From contig UZAN01040861.1 in NCBI GenBank assembly GCA_900618425.1, positions 1 through 37,619 on the forward strand: a DNA stretch of 37,619 nucleotides, in the 5' to 3' direction. Every line of letters begins with the position of its first letter. Position 1 is the stretch's first letter. A program made the translations under genes and the position numbers. This DNA is from Echinostoma caproni (lineage: Eukaryota > Platyhelminthes > Trematoda > Plagiorchiida > Echinostomatidae). The notes beneath the pieces are model-generated. The model had not been told where the DNA came from and ran no database searches. It worked only from the letters and a program-made list of their open reading frames with translations. This document shows, piece after piece, positions 24,432 through 35,189 of this stretch.

Positions 24432-24829
24432 CAACGTCCCGCGAAAGTAGTACGATCCCGGAACCCGACCGGGGAGAACATGAAAGCCAGGTCTTCAGGC
24501 GAGATTGTAAATTTGGCTCGACGGTAAAGGTGAAGACAACGGACAACTCGTCTGTTTATATACAGTTTGGGGACAGGCCATCAATAATCTTAGAAATTAG
24601 CCCGGAAAGTAGTGGGGCGTGGAAAAATTGGACCAATGAAGATCGAGTATGGTCGGTGTTGCTACATGAGTCATTTGGGCTCGAAAATCAGAAAATTCAA
24701 ATTTTTTTGAAAATAAGCAGAAAGATAGAGGGAAACAGTCACGATTACGATAAAAAAGGGTTTCCCTATAATCGATTTAATCGTATCGACTGGAAAACAC
24801 CATTCTCTTTACTAAATATTTTACTGTAA
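24395..24829 (+). CDS. Unrecognised 144-codon open frame
   Basis: Starts with ATG at 24395 and ends with TAA at 24827-24829. I do not recognise the product. The N-terminal third is Ser/Arg/Glu-rich. The middle contains alternating hydrophobic stretches (TVKVKTTDNSSVYIQFGDRP, ILEISPES) and a Trp-rich segment (SGAWKNWTNEDRVWSVLL). The last third is basic and Lys/Asn-rich. No signal peptide, membrane segment or catalytic motif is evident. It is among the longest open frames away from the transposons, but frames of 115-120 codons also occur here by chance, so a real gene is doubtful. It could be a diverged exon, a fragment of an unknown element, or noise. Confidence 0.2.
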   Translation: MRYPKRIPMDSVATSRESSTIPEPDRGEHESQVFRRDCKFGSTVKVKTTDNSSVYIQFGDRPSIILEISPESSGAWKNWTNEDRVWSVLLHESFGLENQKIQIFLKISRKIEGNSHDYDKKGFPYNRFNRIDWKTPFSLLNILL

Positions 24830-24831
24830 GA

Positions 24832-27420
24832 TCAATATGCTATTTGCTACATTATCTCAAAGTATTGAATGTTTTATTACCATCAAGACTGCAGATCGAT
24901 TAATTCCACCAGAAAACGTTTGACTTTTGACTCTAACTATTTAAGTTGCGGTTCATATGCAGATACATTTTTGAATGACAATCAATTTTCAATTAAATCA
25001 TAATTTTGTTAATCGACCGAATTGTATCTTCTTTTTTTTCTTTAAACAAAAGATAAGTGATCAAAGCAACCTAACATGAATCGAATTTTTCCGAGTTGTT
25101 TTATTACCATGGTGATAGTTGTTTGGATGTGCCTGGTTAATTATTTCCAATAACCCGGTGAGCATGAAAGAGATGAATGGAATCTACGATCTGACGGCGC
25201 CTCCTTTGTGTGAGCACATAAGTGAAAAACCTGGTAATTCATTACTACTGGCTGGTTTCATACACGCTTTTGATTCCTCTGAAGGGTGACGGAATGATCC
25301 ACTTAATTTTCCCACATCATCCGTTCTGCTGCGATTGGTCAGTCGCTGTATTACTCGCTCACTTGGTTCAGAGAATTTATTTAACCGCGAATAAACTGTT
25401 CATAAAACAAAACCCTTAACAGCTCACATCTGTCTCCCTACCTACAGAAACGAGAATCAGGGAATCATTTCTGTCTTCAATGATCACCTGATAGAAGTGA
25501 GACACTGATCTGAGTTAGTATTAAACCACACGGCATAATCCCAGAACAATTAACTAAACCGATTGTAACAGTACACTGTTGACAGCTTAGCACGGATTTG
25601 GCTTGATGTTTATTTGTATTTATTTTTATTTGCACAACCTTTGCAAGCTGAGATATGCTTACATTACGGTTAAAAATTGTACACTGGTCGTCACATCGGA
25701 GAAAATATAGAAGTACAAACAGCTCCAGTATAGTGCTATGTAAAAATGTCACCAACGTTTGATTTATTAAATTAAAGCATGACGGTATTCATTTATAACT
25801 CGTTCCTTGTTGGCCAAGATGCGAGCCAGATACGGTACAGTGTTTAGGTCACTTAGGCGACATAATTCAACGTATCTGGGGTTCGCACTCGTGGGTTGTC
25901 CAGCACACATTTTGTCCGGTTTTAAATATAATTTTGTGACCAAAAAATGAATCCAGGCACAGCATTCATTTAAATAAATTCATTCTCGGCTGATAAGCGT
26001 TTTTACTCAACCCAAACAGAAAACGTGCTGTTGAGTCACATACATCAGGAATCTGGTGGCCTTTATACACAGTTGTTGGGTTCATTTTACTGGTTGAGGT
26101 GACGGTGGGGTTGGCGGTATATCCGTGGTTTGTTAAGAACTTTGTCTAAATGAGATATCCGCATTTTATCAAAACATTTCACATCATCTCATCAAAAAGA
26201 TGAAGGAAGTACTCAGTAGAATGTTCGCCCCCAAAAGGTGATATGAAATGAAACAGATACCCGGTACGAGTTTGCAGGGATTCTATCAAGATAAGAAGTA
26301 TCGAAATTTCTGTAGATATCGTTACGGAAGTGTGCAAAGAAACTATACATAGGATTTATTGAAGAGTGAGCACGACAAAGATCGCTTCTGAGGCCCAGCT
26401 CGCATTGCCTGAAGGGTTATTGCTCACAGGTATTACCAACCTGTTCTAAGGTCTTAGTCTCTCTCAATTTCAACTAGAGGAGAGTTGTGAACGGATTTTG
26501 TGTTTACTTAAAATCGAACCACGTTGGCCTTACATGATCATCTTTAATGAAATGAAATCACTTATCCTAATTAGTTTAAAACACTAATTGGTTTGGACAA
26601 AGAACAGGAAATTGAAAATCAGCAGAATTTAATTCCGAAATGATTTCGCTGCAGCACAGCTTAGGCACACCACAGGAAACAAAATAGTTTATCTCTCACA
26701 GGAAATGCTAATTTGACACAATACCTATGTACTCTTTGGCTGACAAGGATACCGCGACAATTACAGGCTTATACGGACCTCCTCTAGCTGATTTAGCATA
26801 GGTTTTCGGTGCTTCATTGATATGGCCTCTAGAGATCCTAGCAGCAGTTCATTTGGGGTCGGTTTGCAAAATTGTTTTATCCACACAGTTCTGTGGAAAA
26901 TATTCTGTTCTGTGTGCGAATGAACCCAGTTTTGTTGGGATACATTTCTTCTCTCTGGTTCACACTTTGGTTTCGGATCATACGCGCAGTGATTTGTGGC
27001 CCCTCGTTTTCTAATAATTACAAAATGGGGCTGAGAAAACCTGGCTGCACGTAACCAATGATTGTTTTACCGGTGTATCGGGTAGTACATTGGCTTCAAT
27101 CACCTTTCAGTTCAGACAACGTTTCTGATGAAAGGCGGAAAGGCGAATGACAAAACAATCCTCTGTCTGAGCTGATTGCTTTTGCATAACAGCCACGAAA
27201 GATCAGGGCAGATGCACCTTTGAATGTATGTACCGAGATGGTCATCTGTTGCCATAACATGATTGGAGTGATTGAAATCTCCCCACACTCATTTTCACTG
27301 TGCCCCTACCGCCCGTTGACCAGACCGTCCAACTCAGAGTTGCCTTACCTACAAGTGCAATTCTCAGTGTGTTTGTGAATCAGGTAGACAGCCGCCGTAC
27401 ACAGTTCATGAGATTTCTTC
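24832..27420. other. Non-coding stretch, no gene recognised
   Basis: AT-rich, short open frames only (up to about 92 codons at 25477-25755, minus strand). No motif, tRNA box pair or transposon similarity was seen. Confidence 0.5.
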
Positions 27421-27587
27421 CCATTGTTCGTGTTCTCGCTCCCGCCCCCTAAAATGTCATTCACTGCGCGCGCGCGTATCTGTCATTCATCTGCAGGACA
27501 GATACACGCAAGAATTGAAGGACTAGTGGACCAGTGCTTGAGCAGAAGAACAACCGGAAATCACACCAGAGAAGTTCACACTGTCTT

Positions 27588-27660
27588 TCCTCACCGCCCC
27601 ACCCCACCCCGCCTCTCCCTCCCCGCCCCTTTTTCTCGCTTGCGCGCGCTCTCTGGCAGC
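27588..27660. repeat. C-rich polypyrimidine tract
   Basis: A strongly strand-asymmetric run of C and T (CCCC blocks, CCTCTCCCTCC), ending in a GCGCGC patch near 27643-27650. Another GCGCGC block lies at 27464-27474. The open frames through it give Pro/Arg/His-rich peptides typical of low-complexity DNA. Confidence 0.65.
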
Positions 27661-27775
27661 GTCTCTATCAGCTTATCCAGGCACATCCTATTGCACTGCC
27701 GTTTTTGGTTCTTCATTGTGAAAACGTTCCATCTTTTTAGGCTAGTCAACACATAACAGGTAAATAAGAGCTAAT

Positions 27776-27776
<1 letters not shown>

Positions 27777-27809
<33 letters not shown>
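27777..27809. repeat. (CA)n microsatellite
   Basis: An uninterrupted run of about 16 CA units. The His-Thr repeat at the start of the overlapping plus-strand frame comes from this tract. Confidence 0.95.
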
Positions 27810-27812
<3 letters not shown>

Positions 27813-29739
27813 TCATTCTCTTTGAGATACCCGATGAACCAGACTGCAAGTTACATTTTGGTAACAAGATCACCAAGAGCCACAGAGATGGAAGAAAGGT
27901 GTGATCGGGGACAGGAAATGTATGTCATATTTGTTATTCAGAGTTTTTCTTTTTTTACTCCCCAGACATCCGTATTGTTTTGCTTTTTCCCGTATTTTAT
28001 GACTAAAGCAACCGTGAGCAAACTTCTGAGCAAACTGGTTTCGATTGAACTTCAACCTGAGGGATCTGAATTTGTTGAAGGAGTCGATTGAAATAGATGC
28101 AGGTGACATTAATGGTGACCGAGGGAATCAGCCAGCACCCGATGTAAGGATTGTTTAGCAATGGTCAAGTGCTATACACAGTTGATATTGGGTTTTCCGT
28201 GTATGTGGTCAATCCAGAATATCCGCAGAGATCTGCCTTCCTCTTGGCTAAGAAAATTTAGTACTGTGGTTTTTTGGATATGAATAATATTTAGGAGGGT
28301 TTAGAGGTATAACGCTGCTTGCTTACGTAAAGTGGAGTCCAACTGGATCTTTTGGAAATTAAGGATTCACATTAATCTGGGTGACGATGAAATCAACGTA
28401 AAAAGCCGAATCAAAGATCGTCCAGAGATTAGGTCGAACCAAGCGGTCGAGCGGTGCAAGCGCACCAATCGATAAATATGAAAGATTCTGTTCTCCTTTC
28501 ATCCGGACCCGACAGTGCAATTTATTCCTTGCCTAGTACAACACGCATCGGAAAGGAACAAACTCCTTAGTGATGCAAGTTAATACTTTTTCTATTAGGA
28601 GTAGAGTTGGAGAACCCTTTAAGACCAATCAGCCAGATGGCAGCTTATCCGTCATCCCTGAATGGGGTTGGCGTTAGTGGTAGGGTGAAAACCTCAGTCT
28701 CCATCTTTACGATCCATCTTTCAACAGAGAGCGAGTGGTGTGAATCACTTGAACACGAACACCTGTGAAGAACTCAGTAAGCGAGAGAGAGAAAGAGACA
28801 GAAAGCAAGAACTACTGCCGATTACAAATGTGCTAAACAAACTATACATCATCCCTTCTTACTCAACTAGGCGAACAAAAGAGGATGTTGAGCAGAGGGA
28901 CAGAAGCACAGTTCTTGATCTTTTAACCAAACCATACATTGTAGGCCCAACTTATACGTCTAATCATGCATAGCGTATGCCCACCCATCAATGTTAGAAC
29001 ATGGTCAGATTTGTACTGGTATGATTATTCTTTACTGCACTGCTACCCGGGGGAACAAGCATCGATTTTCTACGTTGTATTAGGCACAGATTTTGTAGAC
29101 GTGCAAAGAAAGAAATCAATAAAAATTATGGAGTTTGATAAAAACCTAAATACACTATTTTGAATTACTGTTCTTCATATTTTATTTTCATACACAATTA
29201 TAAGATCATCCTATAGATGAACTATACATTAGGGAATCACCCGATTTTAGTTTTGCAGTAGTCGGGGCGCATAAGAGATACACCTTCGCCGACCTATCGG
29301 GGTGTGGAATTGAAAACACTGCTCCGTGTGTCTTTCGCCACGATACCAACAAACGCCTACGGGGCTTGACCAGATTCATTCTTTCTCACAGGTCACCTTT
29401 AATCACACTCAGTCAGATGATGCTGAAATTCACTGCCACCGAGGAATAGTTGGAATCGAATCAAAACAGTTGAAAAACAAATGCCATTGGTCGATTGCAT
29501 TAACCTTTTGTCCCGCACTTGTTTTAATCTGGGTAATCAGAACATGATTATCTGATGTAATTACTATTTCTTTACAACATCGGATTATGCTCCATGATGA
29601 TGAGATGTTCCCTTGTTTTTTTCGTCCGTTCATCCATCCATCCATCTCATTACAGGGAATTACGTCAGTGCGTACTCACATTTATCCTGGATTTAAACCC
29701 TAAATAAACATCCCATTCACTGAAAATTCCCATTGTGAC
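27810..29739. other. Non-coding stretch, possibly including the distal 3' region of the minus-strand PLE
   Basis: No gene was recognised. Two short plus-strand frames (28740-28973, 28966-29163) overlap in different phases but have no motif. The left, 3' limit of the minus-strand PLE is unknown and could fall inside this stretch. Confidence 0.45.
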
Positions 29740-29744
29740 ATTGA

Positions 29745-29835
29745 CAGAACAACACGAGTAGCGAACAAGCTCGTTTTCGAACACTTCATACTCTGGCTAA
29801 TACAGTTATATACATTTAGTGAATAAACGTGTAAC
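29745..29835 (-). other. Hammerhead-like motif downstream of the PLE reading frame
   Basis: On the minus strand, about 240-290 bases past the conserved end of the PLE protein, the sequence reads AGTATGAAGTGTTCGAAAAC and then an ACGAG / CTCGT hairpin with an 11-nt loop (CTTGTTCGCTA). PLEs are known to carry hammerhead ribozyme motifs in their terminal regions, with CTGATGA, a short stem II and GAAAC. Here CTGATGA would be degraded to GTATGA and the GAAAC spacing is altered, so the match is weak. An inactive remnant or coincidence is possible. Confidence 0.3.
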
Positions 29836-30029
29836 AAATAATGTCAGAACGAAAATGCATTGATTGGACGGCAAGGGAGTGGTGAGAAGTGGTTGGGAAA
29901 GAGGTAAAAACCAAAAATACAAAACCAAAAAATTGTTCATCCGTGGTTTTAGAATGGGGAATCGTGAAAACAAAGAAAGATGAGGGAGAGGGAAGAGGGA
30001 TGAAACGGGAACGGAGAGGTCACACACTA

Positions 30030-31075
30030 TGTCAAAGGGTCATGGGTTAATTGACGTTGAGTGTCGGGTCTGGGCCAGGGTACCTATAGGGCTTTGACGA
30101 ATTGTTTTGGTCAGCATAGAGTTGGTCGCAATAACCTTATTGCTACCGCCTCTGCTGTCGCAAGATGGCGCTGTTGGAGGGTTTTGAAGGGGTTCGGGGG
30201 TACCTTGTAGATAACTTTGAACGCATCCTCAGTTATCTGATGTCCTGTATCTACGAGGTGCGCCGTGATTNGCAAACAAAAGAGTAGGTCAACATGGAGG
30301 AAGTGAGGATAAGCAATTTATCTTTGAGGTTCAGTGGCAACAAAGATCGGCTGGTGAATTGTGTGCGTAACCGGGCTGCAGGAAACGTTCGAGCGATCGA
30401 CTTATTTAGGCGTCTTGTTAACAAATCTCATTTGAAGTCACTTTTAAGCGGGAGACGTACATAGATTTGCTTTTGTCTTACGGTAGTCACTGTTGTTCTT
30501 TTGGTTCTTTCACATAGAGTCTCTTCAATAAATCTGTCGGGGTAGCCATTATTTAATAGGGCTTGCCTGAGCCGGTTCAATTCTAACTCCAGGTTTTCTG
30601 CTGAACATATATTTCTGATACGAGCAACTAGGGATCGGACGAGGTTTAGTTTACGCCCCAAGGGTACAAAACTGGCGAAATGAGTGTATTGACCTGTCCA
30701 TGTGGGTTTCCTGTAGACTGTTCTACTAACTGTACCGTCCGAGCGCTTGGTAAAATGAACATCTAGAAAGTGGAATGTGTTGGCCGATTCCATTTCCGAC
30801 GTAAAATGGAGCACGTCGTGAGCTTGGTTAAACGTGCTGGTCAGTGTTTGCAACGGTATATTCTCATCAACTAATATGAAAATCTCGTCAACGTAACGGC
30901 AATAGAATGGCAAACCTTCTATCGTATCTCGGAGTTCATGGTTTTCAGCCAAAAGTGGGCCCAGAAGTGATCCCATTGCAACTCTATCCGTTTGTCTGTA
31001 CGATTCTCCGTTGAAGCTATACTGAACGTTGAAGGTACAGCGTGGTAGTAACTCGTTCAAGTTAACCAAGTAAGG
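30030..31075 (-). pseudogene. Penelope-like element RT with endonuclease core deleted
   Basis: Minus-strand PLE of a different subfamily from the one at 76-1027. RT motifs run in order: LLPRCTFNVQYSFNGESYRQ, then VAMGSLLGP (usually VAMGSPLGP, motif B, near 30976), then CRYVDEIFIL (motif C, 30901-30872), FLDVHFTKRS and TVYRKPTWTGQY. Motif A and everything before it are missing. About seven residues are deleted between LLA and ENHELRD, and the second catalytic Asp reads Glu. A stop at 30428-30430 interrupts the frame, but the same frame continues (DLLTRRLNKSIARTF, LTYSFVC) up to the N at 30271. The YIG core is absent; after the N the sequence resumes in another frame with the nuclease tail (ITAHLVDTGHQ, ATAEAVAIRLLRPTLC) and, through two stops, the terminal VPWP near 30075. 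A clearly dead copy. Confidence 0.9.
30136..30270 (-). repeat. Inverted repeat, left arm (135 bp)
   Basis: Reverse complement of 31189-31323 with no mismatch seen by eye over 135 bases; similarity continues six more bases with one mismatch. It encodes the PLE endonuclease tail. The arm begins exactly at the N at 30271. Confidence 0.92.
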
Positions 31076-31330
31076 AGTTACTACTACGCTAGTTACATAG
31101 GCAGGACGATCAGGCAGTTTTCTCAAAGAATCAAGGAACAAAAACCGGCTTGGTTAAACACAGGAACCACAAGGACCGTTTCGAGTGCAATCACGGCGCA
31201 CCTCGTAGATACAGGACATCAGATAACTGAGGATGCGTTCAAAGTTATCTACAAGGTACCCCCGAACCCCTTCAAAACCCTCCAACAGCGCCATCTTGCG
31301 ACAGCAGAGGCGGTAGCAATAAGATTATTA
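31076..31330 (+). pseudogene. Inverted PLE endonuclease (GIY-YIG) fragment
   Basis: The plus strand here carries the piece missing from the adjacent minus-strand PLE. YASYIGRTIRQFSQRIKEQ is the GIY-YIG core with its Arg, and PAWLNTGTT, ITAHLVDTGHQ and ATAEAVAIRLL follow in one uninterrupted frame. Positions 31189-31323 are the exact reverse complement of 30136-30270. The fragment starts abruptly near 31076, where the opposite-strand RT begins, and ends at about 31330, running into TA repeats. It lacks RT sequence and the terminal LPW block, so it is a fragment. PLE copies are often accompanied by partial inverted copies; an assembly fold-back is the alternative. Confidence 0.88.
31189..31323 (+). 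repeat. Inverted repeat, right arm (135 bp)
   Basis: Partner of 30136-30270, separated by 918 bp. Perfect identity between arms in an otherwise decayed element implies either a recent duplication, gene conversion between arms, or an assembly duplication. Confidence 0.92.
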
Positions 31331-34300
31331 TAATGGTTATATATATATATAAAGGTTATATAAAAAGCAAACTTGAGCAGAGTGTGCAGTATATTGACGT
31401 ATTCTTATTTAATAGTTACTGGTAAACGTACATATATTTTTTTATTATCAGTACCCTGCATACATGACATTTTATTGACAAAGAGCTAAAACTCAATCGT
31501 TTGGATTTTCGAGCCGGTGAAAGGTTCTTTTGATTCCATACTTTCTCAGATTTTGTGAACAGGCTGATAAAATGGCATCAGACATTTTTGGAGGGAAAGA
31601 TATGGACTATGCAGGGAGCAAATACGTTCAATATTATTATTAAAATATTTGTATTCATGCCACAAAACGACCATATGTATAATACACACACACACACAAG
31701 GAACATAATCTATCGTGTTATCCGAACACGATTACTTGAAAAAGACGGAATTCCGTGAAAAGTTTGTTCAGCCACAGAATGCGATTCCAACAATGACTGG
31801 GTAATGGACTCAATAGCTCAACGATTTAACCTCGCTCGGCCGAAGCTAGAGCCAAAGTGAATGCCGTTTGTCTCCGCCGAATCCGCTTATTTAAGTGACA
31901 ATATGTGGTGAGTTTTAAATTTTTTCTAGTGGATATCTAACTTTAAGTCGAGAATTTAATCGGAACGAGTTTAACAGAAAACCCACCTGATACACAGGTT
32001 TTTCCGTATGAGTGATGTGCCGAAAACAGTCACGCCATACGGTCGGTTTGGCATTTCCTAAACCCCTTTAACCTCAGATATCATAGAAGAAAGTTCAAAT
32101 GAGTTCTTCTGACTTCAAGGTGAAACTGTTCTGGATTTCAGCTGCTCTCAACTAATAAGTATGCAATGAACGAGGGTTCTATATTTGAGAATTTCCGAGC
32201 TGATACTGAACACTGATGCAAATGTTTCGTTCACTGCGTCCCCTTAAAACAGCAAGTACCAGGTTATATGTAGTTATGATATATGTATTTCAGCCATTGA
32301 TTCGGTGGAGTATTTTGTTGTCAACGGATTCTACCGAAAGCTATTCTATCTTTTATTTGACACGATATGAGTTTCATACGAGGAGAAGGTTCAGAAAAAG
32401 GAAAGAATAGCTCATGTAATTTCCAATCTCGTTGCCAACGCAACCTCTCTGTCCATAGTGAACCCAGTATTGTTTTTCAAGTTCTCTTCTCCACTTCAAA
32501 CTAATGATTGTCGGCACGAATGAATCCCTCCACCCACCCACCGTCTGTGTTGTTTCAACAGCGTGTTCTGAAAAAAACATCCAATGAGGATAATGAAACA
32601 AATTGTCGAAGAACAACTGGTCTGGGTAACTAACCGAAAGAAGGGAAGCCATAGGGGGAAAAGTCTGAAGACGTCACCCAGATTGGTGATCAAAGGTTGC
32701 TAATCGATTGGTCTTTATAGTTGGGGATAGCGGAAATTCGAGAATCCTTTCCGGAATGAAGAGATAATTGGCAAAGAGCCGTGTTTGTCTTATCTATCAT
32801 CAAAATTTGCACATTCCCTTTACCCGGATTCGTATCGTTACTATTCAGCTGTTGAATAAGACCGAGGAATTCAGCCTCATGCAAGCGCCGATCCGTGTAG
32901 GAGAATATGAAAGATCGGAGTTGGATTTCTAACAAACCCCGGCACTTGCATCCAGTCACAATAAGGTCATGACGGTTTGCATTTTATCGAAAAACAAACC
33001 TGATATGCGTGTGAGAACCGCCAACACTCTACATTCAATAAAAATAGCTTGCTAAAAATAGAAAAACCGGTACCCGAAAAAATATTGAAATGGTTGTATT
33101 GTTGAGTGCTGCTATTTTTCTGGGTAGTTTCTTCCACCAAACCGGAACCGTTCACAAGTCAATAAACATTTTCATTATAAAGATAGACCCAAATCTGTAA
33201 TCCTGAGCTAGTAATGACGATAATTTTTGGTTGTTTACCATTAAAATGGGATTATTAGTAAACATTTTCTGCCACTCTCCTGTTGTTCTTTACATTCATA
33301 TGTTTATTCGCTTTTCTTCGGTGTGACCAAACCGAGCCATCCTACCACAGCAGGTTACAACAAATGCAGCCGGATTTGGACACACGATGAAAGTTCGCCT
33401 GCTGCCCAGTCAGAATCGAATCTGTCAGGTAAATTTGTAGTACCAATATTAAGACGATTTCAAATCACGGATGATGATGATGATGATGAGGAGGAGGAGG
33501 ATGATGAGTAGAGAGGGGGGGGGGACGAACCCTCTTCCCAATAAACCAACTGATGAATGAAGAAACGGATATACTTGGTCCGTGATTGGGTAAATTGCTG
33601 CGAAAAGATGAATACTTTCAAATGAAAATTTAGATTGTAAATTATAAATAACTCTGCGCACCGTTTGTTTAACTAGTGCTGGATTCAGTCAGCCGAGTTG
33701 CATGTGCTGGGTGCATTTATGATATATTCTACTTAAAAGGAATATTACGCATTCTACTACTCCGAGGGGGAAACAGTCATTCATAGGATTCCGGATTGGA
33801 AAATGGCAGAGGAGAAGCTGTCTGTTATCTGACCAATACGTTGAGTCATCGTATACCTTGAAACCACAATCATCCCGACATTTGTAAAAAGTGTGCTTCA
33901 TGTAGATTTCTCCGATCAAATGGAAGCTATCTGTTTTCCATAGAAACATGACACGCGAAAATGCGATTCGTTTGTTTCTAATAAACTGTGTACTTTGGAT
34001 GATATTGGATCTGTTGCATACAAAACAAGGTTACATTTGACCGATCTCGGACACAATGTAAGTGTCTGGATATACGCATTGTAAGTCACTGTCCACCAGC
34101 TATCTCCCTCTATTTTACTAAACAAACACTTTTTTAATTTTTTTCGGAGAACGGTTTTTATACAAAAATAATGAAGCAGAAATTTTAGTGATCACATTGA
34201 ATCACTGCTGATATTTGTCATAACAACAAAAATTGACATTTTTCATTCTGTTCTGTTGGCTCAATCACTGAAGGCTTTACTTTCAAGAGTAAGAGAGCAA

Positions 34301-35189
34301 GAAGTGATCAACCAGCGGACTGGCACTGTGACAGAAATAATGGGAAAGGTAAGGCAACGTAGTATGTTTAAACGTGCATCGTTGAATTAATAACCCGGTG
34401 GCCTACATCGCCAACGAGAACGGTGTTTGGTCCAGATGTTGAACCAGCGCCCTACAAAAATACGAAAGGATAATAAAAAAATTTTCGTGTTGTGCCATTG
34501 ATAAGTTATCTTCAACATTGATTCACTTCCTGTTTGTCATTATCATGGAAAGAGAGCCATGGTTGACGTGGCTGAGAAGAAGCAAACGTCCCCCTCCCCC
34601 TAAGTACAGGCAAAGTCAACTTCAGGGAATTGCATCAGTACACACAGGTTACTTGTTACTTCAGTAAGTCCAGTAACCCAGCTAGGGCCAGGGAGATCAT
34701 CGGAATAAAGGTAGTAAGCAAACCAGTTTAAGTGAACGGAGAGGAGATTCAACCACATATAGTAAGCCTAGAGACAAAGGCAGTACATGCATGATGCGCA
34801 AATTGTCCGAATTTTGAGTGGTATCAAACGCGGATGGAAGCAAATTTCATTCGATGGTGCGGATCAAAGGTCACTAAGCGGCAAAGTGATTGCGAAAGTG
34901 ACATGGGGCTTACAGCAGATTAAATGTCTTTTACTCGTACGCAATTTGAAGTTCGAAGTCAAGAGTTATTGCACACAAGTGTAACACAATTGTAATCTGA
35001 ATTTCTATCATGATCTCAGGATTCATGTTCTACACGGTTCGAGTGAACGCATGACCTTTCGATTGGCTGTGCTACATTTTTTCTCTTTCCCACATTTGTT
35101 TGATTTATGGTGATTACTTCAGAATAACCACTCAGAAGATCTAGTTGAGGTCCCAGTTAATCGGTTTTAAGCGTGATATATCAATTCTA
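31331..35189. other. Non-coding stretch with simple repeats
   Basis: Starts with TA repeats (31338-31350). The open frames at 32690-32959, 33689-33949 and 33916-34125 (all minus strand) are under 90 codons and match nothing I know. A (GAT/GAG)n tract lies at 33471-33510. No tRNA gene or transposon motif was seen before the LINE. Confidence 0.5.
33471..33524. repeat. (GAT/GAG)n microsatellite followed by a G run
   Basis: GAT units grade into GAG, back to GAT, and then into a run of ten G residues (33515-33524). It creates Asp/Glu repeats on one strand and Ile/Leu repeats on the other. Confidence 0.9.

Noticed and set aside
26385..26410. ATCGCTTCT resembling the start of U2 snRNA
   Set aside because: Similarity ends after about nine bases and the rest of the snRNA is absent.
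27128..27155. CTGATGA followed by GGCGGAAAGGCGAA, hammerhead-like
   Set aside because: The segment between cannot form stem II (GGC faces GGC), and there is no stem I or III.
31804..31850. TAGCTCAACG followed by GC-rich hairpin bases, tRNA D-arm-like
   Set aside because: No B box at a suitable distance and no acceptor stem.
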